Positions 1-10,406 of a stretch of 64,000 nt of DNA are shown here, in pieces (position 1 is the stretch's first letter; every line of letters begins with the position of its first letter). The stretch spans positions 67,913,319 to 67,977,318 of the forward strand of contig CP136069.1 of the NCBI GenBank assembly GCA_032622095.1, read 5' to 3'. Source of the DNA: Siphonodentalium dalli (Eukaryota > Mollusca > Scaphopoda > Gadilida > Siphonodentaliidae). Under the pieces are notes generated by a model. That model was not told the DNA's origin, ran no database searches, and saw only the letters and a program-made list of their open reading frames with translations. Both the position numbers and the translations under genes were made by a program.

Positions 1-799
1 ATCCCCGGTCACAGTCATTAAACCACCGAAAAGCTCAAATGACTAGTGCATGTATGCTTGTACCTGTCATTATGACCAGTGTTCTTTTATGTATAATGCA
101 CCAATAAAAATGCTGCAATATTTTGTTTATTCAATGTGTGTAAGACAATAAATTTGATACTTGTAACAAACTACTTATTTTCAATGCTTTGATAACACAT
201 ATATTTGCTTATACGTTTTGCTTGTGTTTCCAAAAAATAAAACAAACAACAAAATGCCCACTCGGCTGGGGAGTGCAGTTACATGTATGTTAGGTGATAT
301 CAAACAAAGTTGAGAAAAATCAACTATATTGTTGCAATGTTGCAATTGATTGATAAAATACAATGAACCTATAACAGTATCCCGCAACAGTTATCATATA
401 CTGTGTGAAAATATATATGACTGGCACAAAATTAATAATGACCATCACAAACCAATTTGTGCCTGTCATTTTGAGATGTACCACAATACATTGTACGAGT
501 TATTTCCAGACTTGAGTTAAGCATTGCATTCAACTTTAATATCTGCATACCATTACAAGTGAATAGACATGATAGTTTCTTTATTCCCCATGTTACAATA
601 TTCGCCAAATGAAAAATAAATTCTGTGTTCTCAGGCACCTCCCTCATCACTGAAATTGTCATTGAAAAATCCTTGCCAAATTGTTTTTTCTCATTATCAT
701 CTCAAATTGAGATCTAATTGCCTGAGAACACAGATATTTTATTTTAATGGCCTTATACAGTCGAAGGATCTGTGTAATAATGAATGATTTGTATTTCAG

Positions 800-885
800 G
801 ATAAAGTTTCCAATCTGTGGTGCACATTATCGCTCGTCGTAAAACTGAAACAAATTATGCAGCAAGACAAACTTGTGCTTGTTTG
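800..885 (+). CDS. ALG6: ALG6 exon (first one in window)
   Basis: Acceptor ...tatttcag precedes GATAAAG and donor gtaggt follows TTTG. The exon starts in phase 0 and leaves two bases of a Cys codon completed by the next exon. It encodes DKVSNLWCTLSLVVKLKQ and a few more residues. This matches the stretch of ALG6 in which DKVANFWC is conserved, the start of the C-terminal half of the enzyme. Confidence 0.9.
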
Positions 886-3800
886 GTAGGTTTTCAACCA
901 TTTCTATACTAAATGGATTCTCCCATCAGTTATATAAGTATACATTGAAATGGTCTATTATTCATTTGGAAGGATGTTCAGGAAATATGAGCAGATGACA
1001 GTATGACGAAAAGATATTAATTATATAATGATGAACACGCTCTCTTCTATTGAGATGACATATTATTGCGTAGTTTCCTGATTTAGATGCGCGTGCATTT
1101 TACAATGATTGGAAATATTCCTTATTTTGTGTTGACCTAATTTATATGGTATTTAGAACATGCACGCGCAACCTACAACTTACTAGTGACAATAATATCG
1201 TAAATTCATTATTTGGTGTCTGACGTAAATACGAACTGGATTCCACTCTTTTCAAAAATAGTTCTAATTAGAGACGTTTTCTGTCTGATCATTCCCCAAT
1301 AATGAAGTTGCGTATATTAGCTGGATTTTGAACTGCCAATGGGTAGTATGTGACAATTAAAATGAGACTTGCATACCACATAATTTGATCCCCGCCTTCC
1401 ACAGCACCCTCTATAAACAGCGGAAAATCTTTCTTCAGTCTTCGGCTAGCGCCAAGCATTTGTTTATATAACAGATTTTGGTCCATAATTTGGCTTTTGT
1501 TTATAAAACTCAGCGTACATACTTGACAATAACATACTATTTACGCGATATTTATGATTGGTATGAGAACTAAATATGCCTATATTTTAATATTCTTTCT
1601 GTTTATGTTGGTATTTACAGATGTGACTATTTAACAGCAATACCCACTGCAAAGGCCATCAAAACAATAAAAATATGCACACAAAGGGGCCACTGCAATG
1701 TCTAAGATCTAAATGTGCACAAAGCACATATGTGACTCGCCATATCAAATCCAGTCGTAAGTCGGGATTTTTTTACCCTGTGCCAATGCATTCTCTTATA
1801 TATGCGAGTCGACCATAGGTCGCCTCGCATATATAAGAGAATGCATTGGCCTAACAATTTTTTACAATTTTAATAACTTTTTCTTGTATTCTTTAACAAT
1901 TTTATAATTTCACCCATACAGAGCCCCAGACAAACATGAGCAGACGACACTCTTCTATATGCTTCTATATATGTGTGGGGCTCCCTGCATGGTAATGGAT
2001 GTTTTTTATTTTATGTCCTAAAAATTGTAAGAAACATTTATTTAAAAAAAATGATAAAAAATTGTTAGGCCAATGCATTCTCTTATATATGTGAGGCGAC
2101 CTAGTGGATTTGATATGGCGGGTCACATATTTGAAGGGGCCCATGTCTCAAGCGCTTAAAGGGGCCGCAGGGATGCTGAATAAAGTTTCCCTTCAGGATT
2201 CTGTTTCAGTTAGTTTGATAATAAAGATACTTTCCAGAGGAGATGAGGCCTCAGCAGAATGAGGTCCTCAGAGAGTGAATTTAGTGATGGCAGCCTGCTG
2301 TGTGGGGTAGTGTCACTAATTCACCTTCTGTGGTCCTCATTCTCTTATTGTTTTCTTTACAGCTTGTTTACCACTCTTCTAATGTTGCTGCCCTCATCTA
2401 TACATCTACTCATGAAGCCAACAATCAAGAATTTCAAACTGGCTTTGGTAAGTTGGTGGGTCTCTATTGTCATTTGGTTTTTACACCCCTTTTAAACTTG
2501 GCACAGATATTTAGTACCATGGGAACCTTTGAACCTGCGTTTATGAAGTCTTTCTGACTGGTTTTTTTTGTCAAGTTATTTTCCTTTTTCGACTTAGAAC
2601 ATATTCGCAACATGCATATTTTTGTCCAAGCTTTTTTCCTACATTTTTTGGTCAATAGGTTTGGATTAGGGTTAGGGGTTAGGGTTGTGCACCTACAATG
2701 GAAATCTGTTATTTTATTATTTTAACTAAATGTTTATAAACATGTCAAACATCTTAGAGCTTTAAAAACATGTGGGGGTATCCTTAGTCCCATTGGGACA
2801 GTCGCGTACACCTCTAGTTGCATTGAAAGTTGCTTTATATCGCTGTATAAAGGCGAATTGACAAAATGTCACATGAACGGTGGTGATATAATTCCAGGAT
2901 TTGTTCTATCAGAAGACACTTGTTGGAGATATTGTGAAGTCAGATTTGCGGTGGTGATCATATTTATTCTAACTGAATTCATACTGATTCATAAAGAAAA
3001 TTCCAATTTTTTGTCTCCCGAAATATTTATTTTTGGGGGACTATAGAAACGGGCTCTGTCCGTCCATTCGTCGCACCGTCCGTTCGTCGCACTGTCCGGA
3101 TGTCCGTTCGTCCCTCACACTTTTGAGTACCTTCATGGTGTAATCATCTCATCCTACAGTTTTCATCCTAGAGATTTGAAACTTCAGAATATTGTTGCCC
3201 ATATATTGAAGATGTGCAACATGTATATAGATGACGGAAAAAATATTTTTTGACAGAGTTATTAAACCTTTTCGACTTAGAAAAGTTCAACATTTTTTAT
3301 AATCTTCTGTATGAGGGTACCTTCGTGGTGTAATCAACTCCTCCTACAGTTTTGATCGTAGATATTTGAAACTTCAGAGTATTGTTACCCGCATATTGGA
3401 GATGTGCAACATGTATATAGATGACAGAATAATTATTTTTTTACGGAGTTATTCACCCTTTTCGACTTAGAAAATTTCAACATTTTTTTTAATTTCTTCA
3501 ACAAAGCGGCATCGACTTGCCCCGTTTTCGGGAGACACTGTGGTCAGTTGACCTTTTATTTAATTTGAACTTGAAAAAGAACCTTAATTTGAAAAAAAAC
3601 TCAATTGATTAAACCCTATCTCATTCATTCCTCCATCAAAATTTGCTCAAGTTACGCCTTGCGAATGAAAGTGAATAATTTCTGTATCTGTTGTCATTTT
3701 GCTTTGGGGAACAATTAGGGCACCAGGGGAACAAATCTCTTTGTCTGACACTGAACAGTCATCATTGATTGTTGATCATTTTCATCAGAAAGATGTTTAA

Positions 3801-6800
3801 AGATGGTCTTATTGGTCTAGCTCTTCCAAGAAAGTTTTATTTAGATTCAAGGGTGTAAAATAATAGGTATGAATCGAGGACACCTGTCTGAAAAACTTTC
3901 TATTATTAATTAATATAAATTGAATTAGGAATTTTCATCACATCAGCGGGACAGTTTTAGGGGTTATATTTTTTAACAGAAACCATGCGAAAACATTCAG
4001 AGAATCTCAAAAGTGTACAAAGACATCTCGATTTTGTTAGCAGCCTCAATCGCCGCAAATTTTATTTATACAATGATTCCACAATGATCTTACGATCGAA
4101 ATAAACTGCTTTATGGACAAATAATATACCCAATCTTCAGTTTTGTCTGTATTTTTTCACAAAATTGCTATTTGTAGTCTTGGAATCAGGTTTTATAAAA
4201 TTTATGTTGTTATTGTAATTGTGCCCTGGAAGAGATGACCATCTTTAGACAACGGTTTTGTAGAGACAATATCTTTATCTTGAAACTCTTGCAATTAAAA
4301 TCCATTTATTGAGTAATCAACAATGACTGATAACTATTAAGTATTAACATCATCAATGATTCCACTCATTGTCCCATGTAACGTCATTTTATATTGATGG
4401 AACTGCTGCATTTTAAATCTAACAATTATTGTTTCATTTGAGTACTGACTATTTTAATAACAATTATAATTGCATTATTTAATTTTCAGATTAGTTCATC
4501 TTTAGTCTTCTTCCTGTTTTCATTTCAAGTTCATGAAAAATCCATCTTGCTTGCTGCAATGTAAGTATTTTATATTTTTCTTCTATAAATTGACCAATTT
4601 GACTTAACCCTTTCAGTGCCAAGTCCGATTTTTGTATCAACCCATATTAGAGCTCTTTCCATCAATGTATCACATTATTATAATCAATAAATTTGAAAAA
4701 TGATAAAGGAAATATGGGTTGATACAAAAATCGGACTTGGCACTGAAAGGGTTAACAGAACACAACATATCCCCCCAATGAATTCCCTGATGGCATAAGG
4801 CTATATGCCCCGAGAGCAAGCCTGAATATAGTGTGTCTGACATTTGCAGAATGAGGTGCACAGAGGGTGAAGTTAGTGACACTATCCCTCACAGTGGGCT
4901 ATCGTCGCAAAATTCACCCTCTGGGTACCCATGTTTACTCATTATTCACCTTGATTTTGCATTTTATCTTCTCCAGATTAGGGGATATAGAAACTGAAAA
5001 GAAGGGAAAACGTAACTAAGAATAATGTTAATTTCAGACTATAGATACTTCCCAGAAGTTGAGCAGAATGAGGTTCCCAGAGGGTGAATTTGATAATGCT
5101 AGCCTTCCATGGACATGCTATATCCAGGCCATAATGTTATATGTTCCGAGAGTGTAAAGGTCTTTATTACATGATCCTACCCTTATTCCATTCAATAAAC
5201 CCATTCTTTAAATTGTGATATACAACACTCATTTTGTCTTCCGGTTTGTCATCTGTTTATAGTAAGTATGCTACATCTCAAAATACTATGGCTTCCAATA
5301 TTTTTCCAACAAACTCTATATATAATGAATGAAGAGCTTGAAAAGTTATTTCATTAAATATATGCCACTAAATACGTCAACGTGTCTCTAGTTATCTGGG
5401 AATATTTCTTTACGCAGGTAAACAAAGCTTATTACGTGAAACATCATTGCAGGCCTTATAGAAGCCGATGTTTTCATGTCCCATTTCTTGATTTAAGTAT
5501 GTTTTATTGATGTTTTGGATCATGTAATAAATAGGATCTACAACTCGTCCCCAGTTTATAGTGGAATTTACAAAAAAAGTCCAGTAAATTAGTTCTGAAC
5601 CGAGACTTTACTGGGGACTCGTTGTAGATCTTCTATTAACCCTTTACCCAACAAAGCGGCCAAAAACGCCCAAATAAAGCTTCAACAGCCTAAAATATCT
5701 TCGGTCTGTCTCAATAACACCATACAAATATGGATATTATTGGAACCGGTTCATTGACCACATTGTGATGGTTACAGTTATGCCCTGTGCCAATGCATTC
5801 TCTTATATATGCGAGTCGACCATAGGTCGCCTCGCATATATAAGAGAATGCATTGGCCTAAAAAAAATCTTTTTAAAAAAACACTTTTTACCATTTTTTC
5901 TTACATTCTTTAACAATTTTATAATTTTTTCTTATGTTTTTTAACAATTTTTATAATATTTTTCTACATTCTTTGACAATTTTATCATGTTTAATATGTG
6001 TTAAGCCAATGCATTGGCACAGGGCCATTCTGTTGGGTAAAGGGTTAATGAAATTGGACTATACACCATAGCCATCTGCAACAAGTTTGATTTCAAGATT
6101 CTAATATACATTTCATTCCATATTTTGCCACTCTTTTATTAAATAAGTACTTCTATTGACTGGCGGGTTCCCAGTGGCTCAGAGGGTAAGACCCATAGCA
6201 CATTATACTTTCAGAAGCCATCCATCGCTGGTGAAGCTGGTTTGAATCCTGTATTTGATGTATTTATCAACAATATCAATTACCGGAACATGACATGAGG
6301 GAGCAACTGCTAGATTTAATATGCGACATGAAGATTAGATGCCACTATTATTATGATCTCTGTTGGGAATGTGAATTTCCTGTGTTAACCCTTTCATGAT
6401 GGAGCTGTGCTGGTGCAGCATTAAAGATCCTGTGCATTATTGTATATATGCGAGTCTTGCATATATAAGAGAATGCATTGGGCTAACAATATTTACCTTG
6501 ACCTTGTAAGCCAGTGCATTCTCTTATATATACAGGGCTCCATTTGGGAGGCTCGCATATATAATAGAATGCACTGGCACATGATCTTTAAGCTGCACCA
6601 GCGCAGGTCCCATAATGAACCTCATAAAAGTGTTAACATATAACTTTTCTCATTCCAGGCCTGCCTGTTTTCTGCTCTCTGAGCATTTCTTAACAGCTGT
6701 CTGGTTCCTGTCTATATCTACATTCAGGTGAGTTCAAGGTCCACACCATGTTTGGATGAATTTTTGCAGATTATCAAAAATATCATCAACTAAGACAACT

Positions 6801-9800
6801 GTCTGGAAAAGTTTCTATCAATTCCATTACCACAGGCACTGTACTTTATTTATGCCTTCACAGACAAGTAATGTACCTAATCTTCTGTTTTATCTGTATT
6901 TTATTCCCAAATTAGCTATTTGTTGTCTTGAAATCGGGATTTATAAAATGTATGTTGTAATTGTGGCTCAGAAGAGATAGACCATCTTTATCCCTTACTA
7001 CATGTATATTAAATACTCATTGGTGAGTAGTTCCCTTAGGAAATATAACTAAGGGATTGCCCATAAAAAATGACAGGTATATAAATGTTCTTTATTACTT
7101 TCTGGTGTTCGCGGGCATGACCAAATTATCATTTCTATTTGGAATGGCCATGCATCTCATTTTTATCACTTGAGGCATGCATGGAACATTTTATTTCCCT
7201 AAAAAACTGTATTTGCTAGGTCCCACAATGCACATATATATATGCATTCTCATATATATGCATGCACATATATATTGAACACAACAAAATCAACATATAT
7301 TAATACTTTATTACTATACTAACTGAAACCAGCTCCTTTCGGTAGCCTTTATTCAGCGCCCCTTGCACAATGATTGCACGGCCTGCAACCCCTGTGTGTG
7401 CTTTGCGGACATTTTGATCTTAACCCTTTGAACCCTGACGACCTGAACGTTAAATGACCCCAAACCGAGGCGCCTGACGTTATATAGTGTTCCGACGACG
7501 TAACCCATAAAGCTCTTAATTGGGACGTATATATACATGTATACACGCTCAACTATACGGCAATCTACTATGCTAACTGAACAAGTGTGCGGTGAAATAT
7601 GTCACAATGTATTCCAAAGAGACAGTCTATTCCACGTTCAATATACATGTACATGTATATAGATATATTGCGGCTTCCTTTGGTCGCGCTATATATTTAT
7701 AACGAAATTCTTACACTTTGTCTACAATAGAAGGCGCTTCTCAAAATGCACCTGTGTGCTTGCGCGAAGAAACAGACCCCCTGTTTCCAATTTGGCTGAT
7801 AATATATCAGAGGTATGAAGATGTGACTCATTCGCGCAAAGTATAGAAGCACTATTCTAGTTAATTTGGGCTTTGATCACAAAATTTCTAACGAAATACT
7901 TCCCGTTTTCCAACGATAAAAAGCGTGTTTTTTCTCGAAATAGGCCTCTGCGCATGCGCGAAGAAACAAACCCTCTGTCGTCAGTTTGTCGATCAAAGTC
8001 ACATGGGTAAACATGTAACACGTGTGTGCAAAGTAGAAGTGCAATTCTGGTTGATATGTGCGTTTATTGAGCTGTAATTTCGTGTCAAATATCGTCTGAT
8101 TTCCGGACCGGTATTACGGTCTCCCGGGATATAGGAATATAAGGATCGGACCGGTATTCCGGTCTCTCGGGTTCAAAGGGTTAAACAGGAGAGGAGAGTT
8201 GCGTATGGTCACCCCAAGATTTATTGTTTTGAGGATATCTGAACACAGAAAAACGTCATGTCTGACTGTGGCAAAGTGTATGGGGTAGAGCCCGCAGGCT
8301 TTAATATGGGGTGTGAGCTGGTGCCTGAGGTGTCCATCAGCTGGATGTTAGGTTGTAGTTCGTAGTTGCTGAGCGAGCCGTGTTGGTTCGCTGGAATGAA
8401 GAGTGGAGCCCGTGTTAAAATATTGTTGGTTGTGTTAGTTTTTAAACAGGCTCCCTTCTGGGGGCCTTTATTTAGCAGCATATAGGGGCCACATTCTTTT
8501 ATATATAGAGAGATTTACACTCAACTGAAAGATTAAAATACAATTTAGCACCGACAATGTTGTACATGTAACTGTACTGGTCCCTGTCGGCACGGGAATG
8601 TGGCTTTTCTAACCTGGCGGGAGGTCCTACTGCGTCCATTCACCGTCTTTCGATTCCAAACTCAATGTACAACTTCCATAACAAAGACAACACTCATTAG
8701 GCCTACTTATATTCACACTTGACTGGCAAATTAAAAGACCATTTAGCACACATTTCCAACGATGGTAGATCGTTCGATTCTACACCCCATGCACTTCCAC
8801 GACAAAATCAACATTCAGTATTTATAGCCTATATATAATAAATATAAAAATATATATGAATTATTATTCTTTGGTAGAGCTTATGGAAGTTTCTTCTATA
8901 CAATAGGCATATGATGTCATTTCGACAAACATCGTAAGAAATAGTGTCTAATTGAGTGCAAATACGATCTCAGGTTTTCTTTGACCATCGACATGAAATT
9001 TGGTGAGTCATCTTTTATGACACAATGTAGGCCGTGGTCCAAATTTGGGCTAAATTAGACTCGTGGTTGAAAAGTTGTAAACGTGCCAAAAGTGTGACCA
9101 AGTTAAACACACACAGATACACAGACGACGGGTTTTGTATATATAGATAAGTTCAACAAACAACCGTTTGTTGAAAAAATAACCGTTTGTTGAACTTATT
9201 ATCTGAACATTTCCCACCATTGAAATATAAATCCTTCTGCACTTGAATTATCTTTTCGTCTGTATGACGTCTGCTAATTTTCCTGAATGCCCCTCCTAAT
9301 GAATAATAGACCATTCCAATGTATACTTTTGTAGCTGAATGGGAGTATCCATTCAGCATAGAAGGGGTTACAACTCTTGTTTCTATTCCACAGTATGTTG
9401 CCGCTTCTGATAAAGGATGGGCTTCTGTTACCATATATAGCATCATCAGTGTTGTTCATCAGTCTAGCATTTATAGTTCATCTGCATAATCCAGAAAAAG
9501 ATACTTCAGGGGGCAGGACTAATCGCTACATGTTCTATATTGTGAGTACCCTAAACGTTTCTTTCTGCGAAGATTGTCATTTAAAAATAAGAAACAGTAA
9601 TGCCCTAAATAATCGACTCCTTAACCACAGCAGAATTATGGGTAACTTTTCAGGAATTAGTCGAAAATATGGCTTGTTGCCATTCATCGGAAAGCTCTCA
9701 GTGAGCAGAGAATTCTGCTGCGGTTAAGGAGTCAATTATTTAGGGCATTACTGTAACAATAACATGAGTTTCTCATGCATTACATACAGTTTATTAGCCC

Positions 9801-10406
9801 ATGACAGAAATGATGAACAGCCCAAAATTCTACTTGAGGCCCGAGACGTCTGAGGCCGCCAATAGAATAGAGGGCTGTTAATCATTACTGAAGGGCCGCT
9901 AACAGTACCGTAATGCCAGAGAAACTCATGTTATTACTATTATTACAACTCATGTGCAAGAACTGAACAGAAAGGAAAAAGTAACTAAAACTATGTTAAT
10001 TTGAGACTATAGATACTTCCCAGAAGATGAGGCCTAAGCTGAATGAGGTCCACAGAGGGTGAATTTGGTGATGCTAGCCTGCTGTGTGGGATAGCGTCAC
10101 TAAATTCACCCTCTGGGGACCTCATTCTGCAAATGACAGACACTATTTGCAGGTTCGCTTTTCGACTTCTCACTGATTTAATTATTTTTCTCATTTCAGT
10201 TTTTGCTCTCACTGGTCGGATGTATGGCACTCACTATATTGTCGGCTAAAGTACGGCCACCGAAAAGTCTCCCTGATCTGTGGGCGGTGCTCGTATCCGC
10301 ATACTCATTCGGACATTTTATCTCGTTTCTTGCTTATTTTCATTATTTACAGTTTTATGATGTATTGATGTATAAATTTGCTGACAAGAAAAAGAAGAGA
10401 CATTGA
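800..10406 (+). CDS. ALG6: ALG6, 3' six exons (dolichyl-P-Glc:Man9GlcNAc2-PP-dolichol alpha-1,3-glucosyltransferase)
   Basis: ALG6 (family GT57, GT-C fold) adds the first glucose to the lipid-linked oligosaccharide in the ER membrane before N-glycosylation. Six exons join: 800-885, 2363-2447, 4490-4560, 6659-6727, 9394-9541 and 10200-10406. They total 666 bp, 221 residues plus TGA, with no internal stop, and each intron begins GT and ends AG. The product is strongly hydrophobic. It holds the GT57 hallmark FSFQVHEKSILL (exon 3) and STFSMLPLLIKDGLLLPY across exons 4-5, both very close to animal ALG6. The sister enzyme ALG8 differs at the residues around HEK. The C-terminus KKRH fits a KKXX dilysine ER-retrieval signal. 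The N-terminal half, with the catalytic loop, must lie left of the window: total family length is about 500 residues. The gene is convergent with the ShK gene on the other strand. Confidence 0.95.
1728..2130. mobile_element. MITE with ATATGTGACTCGCCATATCA ends and a family A-like core
   Basis: Inverted ends at 1728-1753 and 2104-2130. The inside repeats the same GCATTCTCTTATATATGCG hairpins seen in families A and B, but with unrelated termini. Confidence 0.75.
2225..2342. mobile_element. MITE family D, copy in ALG6 intron
   Basis: The left arm AGAGAGTGAATTTAGTGATG mirrors CACTAATTCACCTTCTG. It ends about 20 bp before an ALG6 acceptor. Confidence 0.7.
2363..2447 (+). CDS. ALG6: ALG6 exon
   Basis: Acceptor tttctttacag, donor gtaagt. 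It encodes a membrane segment (LFTTLLMLLP) followed by a loop ending FKLAL, matching the ALG6 order. The reading frame stays open upstream into a MITE that ends about 20 bp before the acceptor. That extension is repeat sequence, not exon. Confidence 0.92.
3124..3497. repeat. Two tandem units of about 186 bp
   Basis: Units at 3124-3309 and 3310-3497 share GAAACTTCAGA, TGTGCAACATGTATATAGAT and TTTTCGACTTAGAAAA. A preceding run of cgtccgttcgtc-type text is common in marine invertebrate repeats. Confidence 0.75.
4490..4560 (+). CDS. ALG6: ALG6 exon with FSFQVHEKSILL signature
   Basis: Acceptor aattttcag, donor gtaagt. It starts in phase 0 and ends after two bases of a Met codon. It carries the most diagnostic motif of the family, a hydrophobic run followed by QVHEKSILL. 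A 144 bp hairpin MITE lies 47 bp past the donor. Confidence 0.95.
4608..4751. mobile_element. MITE family E, near-perfect hairpin with TTAA duplication
   Basis: TTAA at 4604-4607 and 4752-4755. Ends CCCTTTCAGTGCCAAGTCCG and its complement, with arms of about 55 bp. It lies 47 bp past an ALG6 donor. Confidence 0.85.
4848..4932. mobile_element. MITE family D, copy
   Basis: Hairpin around ACAGAGGGTGAAGTTAGTGA and its mirror AATTCACCCTCTG. In an ALG6 intron. Confidence 0.65.
5035..5155. mobile_element. MITE family D, half copy
   Basis: Contains CTTCCCAGAAGTTGAGCAGA and CCCAGAGGGTGAATTTGATA. The second arm is degraded. Confidence 0.55.
5532..5634. repeat. Imperfect hairpin next to MITE A copy 1
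   Basis: AGGATCTACAACTCGTCCCC mirrors GGGGACTCGTTGTAGATCTT around a roughly 55 bp loop. Confidence 0.55.
5640..6044. mobile_element. MITE family A (piggyBac-like), copy 1
   Basis: Flanked by TTAA (5636-5639, 6045-6048). Ends CCCTTTACCCAACA and its complement. Interior hairpins contain GCATTCTCTTATATATGCG. TTAA duplication and CCC ends are piggyBac features, and no transposase is encoded. It lies in an ALG6 intron. Confidence 0.85.
6160..6260 (+). mobile_element. tRNA-like SINE head fragment
   Basis: A box-like AGTGGCTCAGAGGGTAAGA and B box GGTTTGAATCC are 55-60 bp apart, with no cloverleaf-quality stems. Probably the 5' part of a SINE in an ALG6 intron. Confidence 0.5.
6389..6632. mobile_element. 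MITE family B (piggyBac-like), copy 1
   Basis: TTAA at 6385-6388 and 6633-6636. The left end is CCCTTTCATGATGGAGCT and the right end is diverged. It shares the hairpin core with family A. It ends 22 bp before an ALG6 exon. Confidence 0.75.
6659..6727 (+). CDS. ALG6: ALG6 exon
   Basis: Acceptor cattccag, donor gtgagt. It starts with the third base of the shared Met codon and ends with AG, completed to Ser in the next exon. It encodes PACFLLSEHFLTAVWFLSIS plus TFS, a membrane segment at the position expected in ALG6. A TTAA-flanked MITE copy ends 22 bp before this exon. Confidence 0.92.
7424..8180. mobile_element. TTAA element F, 757 bp
   Basis: TTAA at 7420-7423 and 8181-8184, with perfect 12 bp ends CCCTTTGAACCC. 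There is no transposase frame inside. It splits an older sequence whose two flanks (7330-7419, 8185-8480) read on through one another on the - strand. Confidence 0.75.
9148..9374. repeat. Dispersed repeat H, copy 1, beside an ALG6 acceptor
   Basis: Related to 46066-46254: shared GAACTTATTATCTGAACATT, ATGACGTCTGCTAA-like and ACCATTCCAATGTA stretches. It begins with a short GTTCAACAAACAACCG hairpin and ends about 19 bp before an ALG6 exon. Confidence 0.65.
9394..9541 (+). CDS. ALG6: ALG6 exon
   Basis: Acceptor ttctattccacag, donor gtgagt. It encodes MLPLLIKDGLLLPY, a membrane segment, and a hydrophilic loop (HNPEKDTSGGRTNRY). It ends in phase 0. A dispersed repeat (9148-9374) abuts the acceptor region, leaving only about 19 bp for the polypyrimidine tract. 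Confidence 0.94.
9595..9753. mobile_element. MITE family C (Tc1/mariner-like), copy 1
   Basis: Ends CAGTAATGCCCTAAATAATC and complement, arms of about 50 bp. It lies in the last ALG6 intron. The right flank is TA; the left is AA. Confidence 0.75.
10005..10155. mobile_element. MITE family D, copy before last ALG6 exon
   Basis: Arms CACAGAGGGTGAATTTGGTG and CACTAAATTCACCCTCTGGG. It ends about 45 bp before the acceptor of the last ALG6 exon. Confidence 0.7.
10200..10406 (+). CDS. ALG6: ALG6 terminal exon with dilysine tail
   Basis: Acceptor tctcatttcag. It encodes two membrane segments and a basic tail that ends KKRH before TGA, with Lys at -3 and -4 (KKXX ER-retrieval type). The last loop (PPKSLPDLW) fits the ALG6 C-terminus. 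The only AATAAA hexamers I see downstream (10798, 10805, 10891) fall in an A-rich dispersed repeat, so the poly(A) site is uncertain. Confidence 0.93.
   Translation, partial: FLLSLVGCMALTILSAKVRPPKSLPDLWAVLVSAYSFGHFISFLAYFHYLQFYDVLMYKFADKKKKRH

Noticed and set aside
2259-2362. Upstream extension of the ALG6 exon frame from an ATG at 2259
   Set aside because: The extension is MITE family D sequence and a good acceptor exists at 2361-2362. ALG6 homology begins only after it.
6175-6258. A functional tRNA gene
   Set aside because: The A and B boxes are present but the stems do not pair as a cloverleaf. More likely a SINE head.
8221-8481. 86-codon - strand frame as a host exon
   Set aside because: No splice sites and no family recognised. 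It lies in sequence split by a transposon and is probably an old retro-copy.
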